From Solen grandis (lineage: Eukaryota; Mollusca; Bivalvia; Adapedonta; Solenidae), in contig CM037777.1 of the NCBI GenBank assembly GCA_021229015.1, positions 30,135,496 through 30,199,495 of the forward strand: a DNA stretch of 64,000 nucleotides, read 5' to 3'. This document shows positions 38,031 to 50,335 of this stretch, piece after piece (the stretch's first letter is position 1; each line of letters begins with the position of its first letter). Under the pieces are notes generated by a model, which worked only from the letters and a program-made list of their open reading frames with translations, had not been told where the DNA came from and made no database searches. The position numbers were made by a program, and so were the translations under genes.

Positions 38031-39339
38031 TCCAAAGGACGGGGAGGGCCCTGGCCCAGCCCACTTGTTCCCATTGGTCAAAATTAACATTTTATTTTTC
38101 TATTAGAGCTATAAAAAAATGCCATTTGTATTACCTATTATGCTTGTGCTGTCTAGAGGAAATCCCCATCGTAGGCCCCCATACTGAACCACCCGCATAA
38201 CCACCTGACCAGCCAGACTCCTATTGTCTTATGCATGGACCCATGATGATGTTAATGTGTAGGTAATCCGAATCGGCAGTCGTCCATGACTGTGTGATAA
38301 GCATGTGTTTATTGTACTTTGTATGCAAACTGAATGAGGCGTTCACTGATTAACAGACATTTGACGAGTGATATCTAAGGACATGTCGTCTGCCGAGCGA
38401 TCTGTTAAAGAAAAATAGGCATTTACAAAAAGTTTATATCAGTAAAACTATTCTAGACAGATGCAGTTTAAGAAAAAGCATAAAAACTGGTAAGTATAAA
38501 ATTAGCCACTAAAAACAACAACCAAGTTGGGCATTAAAATGTAATTGCCATCGAAATATTTCCACTAGAGCCAAAGGAATTATTGATTTAAAAAGTAACT
38601 TTGACTAAGTCTAATCAACGAAATTTTATAATTCACTTTTCTCTACATGTATAAAATTTCAAATCTTGAATTAAAAGCGGGCAAATTAACTGCCAGGTTG
38701 ATGGACTTTCAGGTATGAAAAATTGTTCTTGAAAAAAACATGTAAATTAAACTTAATCAGAAATGGGTTGTGTTTTTAAATGTTAGAAGCTTTACTATTT
38801 TTACATAACTTTTTAGCTATTATTTTCATGAAACAATTAAATTCTTCTTCACTAAATCCTCTGAATGTATTTCCCGAAAGTAATGTATACAAACAGTAGG
38901 CCTAAATATCATCATGTTACATGTTAATATTTACAAATTTGATAATCTATGCGTATTTTAGATTTATAAAATATATAAGAAATGAAAGAATTTGAAAATT
39001 TTTATCTGCCATATTTTGGGACAATGTACATGTAGAATGTGATTACTAATTCAAATCAAATCCAGGTGATCAGTCATTGATCAATGTTACTGGTAAGTCG
39101 ATGAATTCTAATGCACAGAAAACAAAATTTATGTGCGAGAGAAAACGGATATTAAAGATTTTGTATTAAATATCAACATCTATTATTACTGAATAATGTT
39201 TGTTTTGTCACTGATTAAAGGCATTGAAAATTGGTATGTGTGGAATGTGGCCCCCTGCTGACCACTGCTGGCTCACTAATTTCTAGCCATAATATTCCGT
39301 GTTGATCTTTTTCTACAAATTTAATATGTTTGCAATATT
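38031..39339. other. Unassigned sequence
   Basis: AT-rich, with no gene or recognisable repeat. Confidence 0.5.
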
Positions 39340-39600
39340 TTGTTTATAATAGACACTTATTCCCCCGTAAATCTACCTCTATTTGTATTACATGATTTAT
39401 TTCCAAATAAGTGTATACTATCGTACCCGACAATATCCAGATTTATATGTGTATTTTTAGATATCCATGTTTCTGTTAAAAGTATCAGATCGTATGAATT
39501 CATCATTTGTATGAAATCTGGGTCTAAGATTTTTCTGGCTAGGCCATTTACATTCCAGGAAATAATATTAAGATCTTTCCCCTGACGTCCCTAATAACCA
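39340..39600 (-). mobile_element. LINE endonuclease-domain fragment
   Basis: The minus strand reads DLNIISWNVNGLARKILDPD, then YDLILLTETWISKNTHINLD and GYDSIHLFGN. This is the N-terminal part of an apurinic/apyrimidinic endonuclease domain of a non-LTR retrotransposon (SWNVNGL and LLTETW motifs). The frame stops soon after. Inactive fragment. Confidence 0.8.
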
Positions 39601-39639
39601 CTGTGAACGTCATCACTGACGTTGCCATTAACGTATTTC

Positions 39640-40110
39640 TTTCTGATCTTGCCATTCACGTACAGTTTGTTTGGTCGGCCATGTATAATAATACCGCTTA
39701 ATGTAATTTGAGATCTGAGATTAGAGTATTTTGGACAGGTAAGTAAAATGGTATTCTGTTTCTAATTGACCTGTATTACAGTTTTGACATATTATTTCGT
39801 TTCTAGGGATATTACTATTACGCCCATGTTCTATTGCTAGGTTGTGTGATGACGTACGAAATTAGGCAAGTGCTGTTCTAAATTTAGTCTCTGTTATAGT
39901 ATCGAGATAATGAGTGTTTAAATAGGTAAAAAGTATCAAAACGAGTTGAGTATGCAGTAAATGACTGTTTAAAATTAAGTAGATATTAACAGTAATAAAT
40001 AGTAAATTGCTTAGGGCATCCCCATACTCCCCCTCCCCCCCCCCCCCACCAAGTCTTCTCTTGACTTTGTCGCTTAATTCCACCATCAAATTCTCATAAT
40101 CTCCATAATA
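39640..40110 (-). mobile_element. LINE ORF2 C-terminal fragment
   Basis: The minus strand encodes HNLAIEHGRNSNIPRNEIIC and QNCNTGQLETEYHF, followed after breaks by YYYTWPTKQ. This pattern belongs to the zinc-knuckle tail of a common invertebrate ORF2 family. It lies next to the endonuclease fragment in the wrong order for one intact element, so two nested or rearranged pieces are likely. A C-rich tract sits at 40028-40050. Confidence 0.65.
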
Positions 40111-40642
40111 TTCCCCGAGACACCTAGGATGGTTCGGAAGATCCCCTAGGCTAATCTACGGGGATATTACCCCGATAATGTTTCAGACTCGGTGAAACTC
40201 CAGGGCACCTTCGTCGATCATCTGGATTCAAGGCCATTGTATCATAGCTGAAACAGCAGTTAATGTTCAACGGATCAATCCGGAAGCCTAATCATTGTCA
40301 ATTCTCATGGGACTGCTCAGTCTTTTTTTTACTCAAACATCGGGAGCCATCGGTAGAAAAGTTTGTGTATTTCCATATCGCCGATGATGGCGTTAGATCC
40401 ATGGCCTTCAAGTTTCAAAAGTATATATCAGATTAAAACAACTACAAAAATCACCACCAACAACAACACACTTCATTTTATCCCCAGATACCCTTTAGAA
40501 TACATCTCCATCATACTAAAAACTTTCGGGGGAGCATGGTCAGACCCCACTAGCACTCACATCACATTCAGATCTTAGCCCCGCCCCCAGCAGATCCGGG
40601 CCTGTATAAAGCACATTTTTTCGGCGTAGCTGTATAATTTCG

Positions 40643-40736
40643 ATTTCAACTCGCATCTTAAACCAATCAAATGTACGCTAACAGCGGTAAATAATTCTAA
40701 GCTGAATAAAAGGACTCCTGTTATTGGTTAACGCAT
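40643..40736. repeat. Interspersed repeat, copy 2 (copy 1 at 3638-3731)
   Basis: Same 94 bases as 3638-3731, preceded here by the fuller leader TTCGGCGTAGCTGTATAATT. A diverged copy lies at 60371-60470. Confidence 0.75.
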
Positions 40737-41174
40737 TATGAAATAAAAGGAACAACTAGAACTAATAAAAAAAAAAAAAAATTAAGACTATCATACTGGG
40801 TTAAAGACAAGGGGCATAATTATGAAATTATGCATCAATATACATGTACTATAAAATGAGAATCATTTTAAAAGTATACCGGTATATCATGCATGGTTAT
40901 TTAATGGAATAAGGTAAAAACACATAGGTTGATTATAAATCATTTGTTCAAACTATAAAACAGATAAAGAACATAAAGAGCAAACAAAAAGATAATAGCG
41001 CAAGCAACTAAAATATAAACACATTTAGATATATCATACAAGACAAAGGCAAGCACAGAATGGTAAACACACATGCAGTATGAAATGGGAAGTAAATCAG
41101 GATATAAAATAAACTGAAGCATATCTGGGAACAACAACAACAAACACTGTAACTAAATCGAAACTTAACACACA

Positions 41175-43450
41175 TCGCATATTTAAAGCTTGAGCTGCTC
41201 CAGGTCTGGATCAGCCTCGCAAACTCCTTGTAATTTTCCACCTTGCGGATGTCGTTCGGGAGGTTGTTTCAGACCTGCGCGGCCTCAAACCTGAACGATT
41301 TCTTACCATATGCTACTGTTTTGACCCTTGGTATTTCAAATGTGTTCTGGTACTTTAAAGAATAACTAGACTTTTTTAATTTAACTACTAGTAAATCCTT
41401 GATATATGGTGGAGATCATCGTCGAATTCCCCCGGCTGACTTATTCTGTTTCACTACATGACACCATGTCATGTAGTGAAACGGAATAAGTCAGCCGGGG
41501 GAATTCGACGATGGGTGGAGACTTGCTATTGAGGCATTTGAAAGTTCCTTTAGCTATTGTCTTAATTCTGGACAGATGTAATGTTGGCATTTTTACTTTC
41601 TTTAACAGTGACTCATATGTGGCGTTAAAGTCATTAAAAACAATTCTTAGTGCTCTGTGCTGGAGTTTTTCAGTGTTTGTCTTAGAGAAGAAAATGTTAA
41701 ACTAAGAGGCAGTAATTAAAATTACATCTTATAAAAGATTTGTAAATCAGTAGCATACATTCAGGGTTAAATTTTTTTCTAATTCTTAAAAGTACATTTA
41801 GTTGACTGGCAGACATTTTACACATTCTTGTAACTTGCTCATCAAAATTAAGTAAAACTATCAATATCAACACCAAGTAGTTTAACACAGTCATCACAAT
41901 TTATAATAACATTCTCAATCTGGAATTGCTTTAGGTTTTCAATTGTGTTTTTTTCCCCACAGCTATGGCTTGGAACTTTTCAAGGTTAGCTTGCATTTCA
42001 TTTGCACTGAACTAGTCAATAAGTACTTTACTTTCATTTTCTAATTTACCTTTTAGTAATTTTATATCTGAGTTAAAATAAGCTAGAGAATTGTCATGTG
42101 CATAGTTGTAAAGGATGGATTTTTCTATGATATAAAAAATATCATTCATGAAAATATTAAATATCATCGGTCCAAGAACGGAGCCCCGAGGCACTCCCTT
42201 GATAGTTTCAAGTCATGTACTGTGGTACTCCCCTATTTTGACCTTTTGCTTTCTGCTGGTTAGGTAGTTTGAGATAAGGGCACAGGCAATTTCAGACAAC
42301 CAATATGCCCCTAGGCTTGAGGACAGATAGATCATGCGGTAAGCAGCCAAATGCCCTGGACAGGTCCATCAGGATGGCTGCTAGATGCTCATTCCTGTCT
42401 TGAGCCATGGTTGTCTGACATCAATAACCTGACGTAAAAGCAGCTAAAAAAAATAAATGTATTTTTAAAGTGACTATTCAATTGTTCATTCAAAATTTTC
42501 TTTAAAAAAATGACATTGCACATAAAATACTTACAGGTGTTACTTGAGCCAGTTTTAGACTATCCGGAAATGAACTGGTATTAATCATGGTATTTACTAT
42601 ATTTGAGATTGGTTTGCTGATTACGCTGGCTGAGCATTTTAAGATTTTAGGTGGTATATTATCACACCCTGTTGCCTTTTTTGGATTTATAGATTTTAGA
42701 TTTTTTTCAACAGATTCAGGGGTTACATGTGTAAATTTGAAAGACTGGACATTTGTATTATCTGTTTTATTAATTTAATAATTGGGTGCTCATTTTGAGT
42801 ACCAGTATCATCATTTATCCAAAGTTTTTGGCGATATTTATATAAAAGTCATTTAAGTTCACATACCTTGTTTTGGTCTGCGACTAATGAATCTTTTGTT
42901 TTAAAGGATGCTGTTAATAGAGTTGTTTGCAATAGATTTTTGTGACAAGAATGGTTTTATCGTTGGCCAGAAATTTTTAGACTTTGGGCCTTCACTGCAT
43001 CTCTTGATTGATTTTCATTTGACTATGGTTTTTAAGTTCATTAGCTTACGAAATTTTCCCCAATCTTACTCTGTTTTATGTTTAAGAAATGTATTATGTG
43101 CCTGTCTGGTTTTGTAAATTATCTTTCTATATCTAGAATTCATGTATGGTGGTGAAGATTTTCTAGGATACCTTTGCTTGATAGGAGCATGTTCATCCAG
43201 GATTTTAGTGAAAAGTTATAAACCCAATAGGTGTCATCCACATCATCAAAAATATGTGAAATGTGAAATGGTACTGTATCTAGTTCATTGTTGAACTCCG
43301 TTCCATCAAAAGTTTTGTAACTTCTAAAAGGGATTTTCTTTCTTGGTACTGTAATCACTTGTTCGTTTAAGCTGGTAAATATCATGCTGTGATGGTCACT
43401 TATACTACTGTTAAAAACTGAAAAGTTACATAAAAATGAAGAGAAATTTG
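41175..43450 (-). mobile_element. Degraded CR1/Jockey-type LINE
   Basis: Minus-strand pieces in order: endonuclease-RT linker (IFDDVDDTYWVYNFSLKSW) at about 43180-43260; RT with AAILMDLSRAFGCLPHD near 42350, IGEYHST and GVPRGSVLGPMIFNIFMNDI near 42140-42200, and YAHD where active copies have YADD; then KMSASQLNVLLRIRKKFNPE near 41790 and the C-terminal NNLPNDIRKVENYKEF near 41230. Stops and frame changes show it is inactive. A 97-bp palindrome interrupts it at 41417-41513. Confidence 0.85.
41417..41513. repeat. Near-perfect 47-bp-arm hairpin
   Basis: Left arm 41417-41463 begins CATCGTCGAATTCCCCCGGC. Right arm 41467-41513 is its reverse complement with one mismatch (T/C), around a 3-base loop CCA. 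The short direct repeat GGTGGAGA flanks it on both sides. Could be an inserted foldback unit or an assembly inversion artefact. Confidence 0.85.
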
Positions 43451-45126
43451 TTAAAATTACATTAATAAGAGATGAGCTGTCACAGTTTTTTGTCTAATCT
43501 CCATCTTTCCTCCCACGCATATATAGACATGATCAACAATGATCAATTTGCGCATGCAGTCATTATTATTTTAGATATTTACATGCAATATGAACATGTA
43601 TTCTTGTCCAGCTGGTTTTTGCTCAATTGGTTTTCTCTGTATATCAAATGAGTTAACATACTTCAAGTAGTACAGTATGCTCAAGTATTCACTTCTCGTC
43701 ATATTTTGTATTCTCAAGCTATGAACACTTACGCTGGATATAGAGACTGATCGAACCCGACTTGTATATTTTACAGAAATGAAATCTCTAGAGATCAATA
43801 TTTATTTTTTGTTTATTCTAATACATTAATTTAGCCTACATTTCATTTTATTTTGTGAACTGTTAAATAGATAGATCTACAAAGGTTCAACATTTGATGA
43901 AATTTTATGGAAAAATTAAATTATGAAAAACATATCAATGATAGAGAAAATGGTATGTACGGACAACTGCCTCTAAAGACAATTGTCCATATAGGACAAC
44001 TGGTCTCATACAGAGAGAGAGAGAGAGAGTTGCTCGTCTCTCTTAGATCTACATTCCTGGTAAAACACACTGAAATCGGAATTATAATGGTATTAACTGA
44101 TATTGAATCAAATGTTCGGGGATTGTACTGTGACTGAGTGTCATGATATCATTCCACGTACAGGTCTATGTCGTGGTGTTGATTTGGCAGTGTTCAAAGC
44201 AGCACTACAAATTTGCTTCATGCAGATGTTAAAGACAAGCATACTACAAACTCAGTAATATTGCACTTAAAAAAAATGAGTTGTCTGTTTCCACTAATAT
44301 ATCAACTTTTTTCATTATTTTTGAGAGGATGTTACCGCGAAAAACATCGTTTTGAAAAACAACAAGTAACTTTTCTTACATTTCGCCTATACAGTCTAAT
44401 ATTTATAAAAAAAAAATCACTTGGCACCTACATAAAAAGAGACAAACTGATGTGCGGTCGAATGGACGGATAAATGAATGGACTCTTCTTAGAATTTATG
44501 ATATTGAAAGTATGACTTAGTTCTAAATAACACATAGATCTATTTAATTATAGAAAGAAATTGCACGTTTGCATAGACAATAAACAAATTCTCCGTTCTG
44601 AAAATGTTTATTATTTTTCTTCTGCTGATTCAACTATACACCTCAATAATTTTGTCGTCAGTTTACATGCGCTGATCTAGCAAAAGAGGGGGTACAATGA
44701 TGGAAATGGTGCGGATGTAAAGGAACTCAAGATAGAACTCCGTTTATTATTATTACATGTATCTAAAGAAGTAGTGATGGTAGTTAACTAACATTAGAAG
44801 GAAGAGTAAAAATAGTAGTAGTAATAGTAGTTATAGTAGAAGAAATGTCTGGTAGCGAACCAGAGACCCCTCTGGATCAAGGATCAAGTGGGGAGAATCA
44901 AATTTAACCTAATTCTCATAGAGGGGGAGTGGGTAAGTGTGTTATGTTTTCTGTATTATCAACATCTCATTGGTCGGGACCGGACCCCTCCCCACTAGTT
45001 CTGCACTTGGTTTACATAATAATATCAAAGCGTATTGTTGACCCTTATCTTTAGAGCCTTTTGAGACATGTATGCCTTATCACCAATTTATTTTGTCAGG
45101 TCGTGAAGTAGAAATACATTAGCAAA
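43451..45126. other. Intergenic region upstream of the S51 peptidase gene
   Basis: No gene or clear element; short simple tracts only (GA repeats near 44017-44029). The peptidase promoter must lie in its last part, but no TATA box or other motif stands out. Confidence 0.5.
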
Positions 45127-45953
45127 ATGCGACGGCTTAATTTGTATTTTCTCCTATTTTTTGCCGTCGACGGCTACTTACTTTCTGACGATGTCATCTT
45201 CCGACAAGACCTTCCCGAGCTGCCACAGTTTAGAACATACGGCAAAAGCATGGTGCTCGTCGGGGGTCATCTTGGGACAACAACACGGAAATATATGAAA
45301 CAATTGTAAACATGGCGGTGAGTTCGAAGCCTTGTTTTAGGCATTTCATTGGATCCGTAGCGGAGAAGCACGGAGCATTTGACCAATGAAACGGCGCGTT
45401 ATGTATAGTTGTTCGGATTTTGAAAGTCAACATTTGCTTTTTTAACTTTATTGAAGAGTATTCAAAATACTACGCATGGTTTCTTTGGTCAGCAAGTATC
45501 TGATTAATATTCGTGTAAAAAATAGCATGGATGTGGTTTGAGTGAGAAAAACAAATGTTTCATTAGCTCTACTTTTACTTAAAAGTGTAGAATTTTCGTA
45601 TATGTCCTATAAGTATGGTACATCGACCGATTTGCCCCTTTTTTACTGCAGTGAAATAATCTCGCTATAGGGAGGTAAGGGTATGGCGAAGATTGGTGTT
45701 ATCAACGCGGCCAGTGCAGACCCGCTGGACTCGTTCACCTACTACCACGACCTGTTTATGAAGTACGGGGCCCTGGAGGCGAACCGCATACCCGTCGATC
45801 TGAACCATACCTACAATAACAACAGACAGAGCACCGTCAATCTCATTTATGAACAGACAGGTTTCTTCTTCGGAGGTGGGGACCAGTTCAGAATCCTTGA
45901 ATCGTAAGAAGATCGAATATACAAAGTCACTGTCACATACTGGTAAGGTAGAC

Positions 45954-46006
<53 letters not shown>

Positions 46007-48306
46007 TCTCTTTCTTATACTCACATGCGCGCACAAAAGGAGAGAATGAGAACGAGAGCGACATACATCATAGCTTATTGTGATCACATTTTAATTGCAA
46101 CGTGTTGTATTGAAATACAGATTTCTTGGCCCAGCTGGAGACTTTACCCCAGCATTGATAGCCCTACACCAGATGTTTGACAAGGGCGCAGTGATTGCCG
46201 GAACCAGCGCGGGCAGCACGTGTCAGACTGCAAATATCATGATCAAAAGTAATCTATCTAGATATATATTTCTCATTCCATTCGTCTGTATCTGTCTGCC
46301 AAGTCTGCTTTATAATTCATTAATCATCATTAAAACACGTTACAGAGTTAACAATGTGAAATTATTAGCTCACCTGAGCACAACGTGCTCAATGTGAGCT
46401 TTTGTGATCGCCCTTCGTCCGTCGATCGGCGTCCGTCGTGCGACGTGCGTCGTGCGTCGTCAACAATTTGGCTTGTTAACACGCTAGAGGCCATATTTTT
46501 AGGCCAATCTTCATGAAACGTGGTCAGAATGTTTGTCTCCATAAAATTTTGGACAAGTTCGAATTTGGGTCATGTGGGGTCAAAAAGTAGGTTTAGAAAA
46601 ACTTTGTTAAGGCCTTTTTGGCCATATCTTCATGAAACTTGGTCGCAATGTCTGTTTCCATAAAATCTTGGACAAGTTCGAAAGTTGGTCATGGGGGGTC
46701 AAAAAGTAGGTCCATATGAAAAATCCAACATATGTTGCTCATTTATAATCAGGTGAGTGATTTAGGGCTATCATGGCCCTCTTGTGTTATGTAGTTATAC
46801 AATGACGTCCATCACATTACAGGCGGATGAATACATCATCACATGAAATTTCCGAAAGACCACACCAGGACTCGAACCAAGAGGAGTTAGATGGCTAAGT
46901 GATATAAGTTTTTCAAGGGACATTCAGCACCCTTGACTTATAGGATAACGGTCGGATCGATACATGTACCATTTGTCGAGTATTTCTAGTACATGTTTAT
47001 AATAGCTATGGCAAGGTTTAGAAGTTTACATATATCCTAGACTGTAACAGTATATGAAGCAATGTTAAATCTTAATTTGTATCAAAGTATCAAAATATTT
47101 GAAGATTATCATCTTCACGTACATTTATTAAAGCTGTATTTGAGTGAATTACTGAACTTTTGTTATTATATACTATTATATAACAGGTGCTTAAGACACT
47201 GATTGATTATGATATACATATATATAACAGCAAATCAATTTATGTGATATATACCATCAAAGGCATATGATAAATGTCAATATAACATACCGTCATATCT
47301 TATCAACATATTTCAGTCAAATTGGATTCAACATACAGGTTATATATGGACATGATTATTTTAACTCTGATATCAATGGCGATCGCTAAAAGTAGCAAAA
47401 TATACATGTATACGGTTGTGACACTGTCGTCATCTTCAAAATAATCAGCGACTGCTACATCTGATGACTTTGTTTTGAAAAAGAAGAGGACAGAAAACAA
47501 TCTTGGAAAATTTCATTTCCTTAATACTGACACTATGGTCACTCCCTTTAGCATTCAAATCTTATTGTGCAAATTTCGATCGTTTCCGAATACTTAGTAC
47601 GCGCTTTACATACATTTGTACGCATATATCAGGGTTTTTTATTGTAACCTAGGGTTTAATTATGTCTTTACGAATCCATCTTGTTATTGGATTAGATGAT
47701 TTTATCAATGGTTAATTAATCAGTATCACGGAGCTATATTGAACGGTAGGTATTCACATCTCTGTCAGTATCTTTCAAATAACCAGCACATAAATACACA
47801 TCACGTGCCTTAATCAGCTTTTCTCGACGCACTAGTGTTGTAACGCTTTGATTGTATTCGTTCTCGCAAATCAATTCGGTATCACACTTTTAAATGCAGC
47901 TCAATGTGTTTGTTCTGACTACATGTATGTCAACTGCGGAGTCAGTTACGATGCAATTAAATACGGTTCATTCCCCGACAACGGCATCTCCGGCGGGAAG
48001 AAAGACGAGGTGATATATGCATCCACCGGCGGGATTGGCTTCATGAAAGGTTTCGTGATGGATACGCATTTCAGGTGGGTTGCTAGGTGTCAAACAAAAA
48101 ATAAGCAGCAATACAGTTCATCATCATTATCAAATCATTTAATAATTATTATATACAATTCACCAGCAGGATTTTTTCTCACATTTCACTATTATGTAAT
48201 CATAGCTTCATGAGTCTAGTAACTATGCAAACTCCGCGCACCGGTTACGTCACGCTAATGTAAGGGGAGGTAACTACTGCGGCGGAGTTTGGTAACTACG
48301 GTCGAA

Positions 48307-48344
<38 letters not shown>

Positions 48345-48420
48345 ACCTCACGTTGCGAGGTAGAAATTATCTCGTACCTCGGTTTGTATATTTCGGCGTT
48401 TAAGTCAGGTTAGGGGTATG

Positions 48421-48471
<51 letters not shown>

Positions 48472-49544
48472 ATTCCTATATGTTTTATTGTTTTGTTCAT
48501 ATTTGTTATAAAGCCAGCGGGGCCGGGAGGGAAGGATGATCCGCCTATTGGCCGACACAAAGGACATGGCAAAGGGCACCAGTCGTGGAATCGGGGTGGA
48601 TGAAAATACAGCACTCGTGGTGAAGCACGCGGATACGCCACGCGCGACAGGGGAGGTAATAAATTTTCATTCTATGTTTGCTGTCCTGTTTGTGTGGTCT
48701 TAGTTATTGTACATGTATTTTCAATATGCGATAACGTGATTTCTGAATCGATGTAAACCATTTCGTTTCTATTACCGGGTATATACTGAAAAAGGACTAC
48801 ACTTTTGTGAATGTACAGATAAATCTATATTTTCTATACATGATTATTTTAAGGATGGCCTCGTCATGTGTAGGCTCGTACAAAAGCGTAATAGAGCATG
48901 TTCGAAAAAAAAAATGGCCTTAGCGCTTGGTCAAAGCGGTAGGTCTAGTAATGATTTCCCCTATTGACATTTAACTGTTGTAACGGAGCTACTACGGATG
49001 TAAATAATGGCGAAGGATATAGATATATATTAAAATAAAAGTACAAGATGGCCAGCATTTACATATGTAGAACTTATGATTTTTTTTCTTTTAGGTAATC
49101 GGTGCATCAGGTGTGACAGTATTTGATTTGTCGAATTCCCATGTAACTCAATCTACACATTTTCACATTAATGACGTACTAGTGACGTATCTAACACACG
49201 GGGACGTCATAAATCTGGATGACCTCTTTGTGACCTTTTCGCCATCAAAAACACCAATGAACGGACATGAGCATTATGATACTGCCCTGACCACGGATGA
49301 CGTTTTCTATGGAGGCCGAAGTGACAGTACGAGAAAACCCGAGTTTGTCCGAATAGCGACGAGTGTTTTCGACACTCGCGGGCAGAAGACAACCTATGGA
49401 ACGACATACGAGACATCGCCACAATTTCGGGTTGACCTAGATGGCACACAGCACGACAGTAAAGGCTGGGTGGAAAGGAAACATTCGTTTCATTCAGACA
49501 TAACATCCTACAAAAACCTGCGAGTTGATATTAAACAAGGATGA
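45127..49544 (+). CDS. Secreted cyanophycinase-like serine peptidase (S51), 6 exons
   Basis: Exons 45127-45317, 45671-45903, 46121-46248, 47900-48074, 48514-48655 and 49095-49544 join in consistent phases to about 439 residues, allowing one missing base in exon 1. The N-terminus has a hydrophobic run (YFLLFF) typical of a signal peptide, so the enzyme is probably secreted. Peptidase S51 signatures appear in order: VLVGGHLG near residue 50, FFFGGGDQ near 130, nucleophile motif AGTSAGS (Ser about 171), DTHF (His about 241) followed by QRGREGR, and GVDENTA (Glu about 273). These correspond to the Ser-His-Glu catalytic residues of bacterial cyanophycinase, which splits the Asp-Arg polymer cyanophycin into dipeptides. 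The C-terminal 150 residues (last exon) are an extra domain I cannot name. The natural substrate in an animal is unknown; diet-derived or microbial polymer is a guess. Stop TGA is followed by two AATAAA signals. Oddity: a frameshift in a G run at 45274-45276. Confidence 0.92.
45957..46004. repeat. (CA)n microsatellite in peptidase intron 2
   Basis: About 24 uninterrupted AC units between exons 2 and 3. Confidence 0.95.
46363..46795. mobile_element. Interspersed element with CACCTGAG/CAGGTGAG ends in peptidase intron 3
   Basis: Begins TTAGCTCACCTGAGCACAAC and ends CAGGTGAGTGATTTAGGGCT then ATGGCCCTCTTGT, with GCTCACCTGAG/CAGGTGAG inverted ends. Internal CATATCTTCATGAAACTTGG and GGGGTCAAAAAGTAGGT occur twice. 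I associate this family with bivalve genomes. Non-coding. Confidence 0.75.
46796..46925 (-). mobile_element. Possible SINE fragment in peptidase intron 3
   Basis: The minus strand has B-box-like GGTTCGAGTCCTGG; the plus strand has the GACGTCCATCACATTACAGG core shared with 15885-16008 and 37880-38030. No target duplication identified. Confidence 0.45.
48309..48341. repeat. (GT)n microsatellite in peptidase intron 4
   Basis: About 16 GT units. Confidence 0.9.
48425..48465. repeat. (CT)n microsatellite near acceptor of peptidase exon 5
   Basis: About 20 CT units ending roughly 50 bp before exon 5. It may serve as, or disturb, the polypyrimidine tract. Confidence 0.9.
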
Positions 49545-49655
49545 AGTAGCATATAATGCGAATGTAAATAATGCGTACATTCAATTTTCCCACCCCTTTC
49601 CCACACTATATAGTATAGTTGAACATTTGTTCATTATAAAGAAGGAGAACTATAA

Positions 49656-49666
49656 AATAAAATAAA
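49656..49666 (+). promoter_or_regulatory. Overlapping polyadenylation signals of the S51 peptidase gene
   Basis: Two overlapping AATAAA hexamers (49656-49661 and 49661-49666) lie 112 bp after the peptidase stop codon. They support a gene end here and separate this gene from the modular gene downstream. Confidence 0.6.
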
Positions 49667-49670
49667 CATA

Positions 49671-50335
49671 TGCCTCTCTCTGATTTTTTTTTGCCCCAAT
49701 ATTCCTTGAATTTTCTACATATTTTCTCTCGTCACCATAACTTTACCCAGGGGGGTCTAAAATCACTTGGTCAAAATCCCCTCGGCTCAAACATTGGCAA
49801 GGTCCTACATCCTACATTGATAACATTCCATTCCATGAATTGTAATGAAAATGGGCATCTGTTTAATTTCCGGTAAAAGTAGGGTTTCTTGTTTTTGGAC
49901 CAATATAACTCAAGAAAAACTAATTATGCCACCAGATGACCAAAATGTAGGATCAAAAGAAGCCATTAAATGTGTCAAATATTGAAATTGCAAAAAGAAC
50001 ACACACTGTTATGAAACGAGCAAAAGTTATATTTCCAAGTTATGAAAAGATACTGTACTGTTGGTATTTTAGGAATACAAACATGAAACTTAAACAACAG
50101 TTGCATGAACAAAATTATGGAAGTGTGATAAGTAAAAATATAAAAAAAACAACATATGTTCTGAATAACAATATGAAGATCAATATTTTTAAATAACCTT
50201 ACTGAAAACAGTCTAAATGATATATAATAGACTAATTAATAAAAGAAAGAAGAGAGAGAGAGAGAGTTGTAGCGCAAATTATTCGACTGAATTATTTACC
50301 GACCCCGATGTGTGATGTGAGATGTGGAGGGAACC
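49671..50335. other. Unassigned sequence after the peptidase gene
   Basis: No gene or recognisable element; a plus-strand frame at 49972-50196 is low-complexity and unsupported. Confidence 0.5.

Noticed and set aside
45849..46049. Frame with Thr-His repeats
   Set aside because: Produced by the CA microsatellite in intron 2 of the peptidase gene.
45127..49544. Peptidase gene as bacterial contamination
   Set aside because: Five introns with standard borders, an animal-type interspersed repeat in an intron, and polyadenylation signals after the stop.
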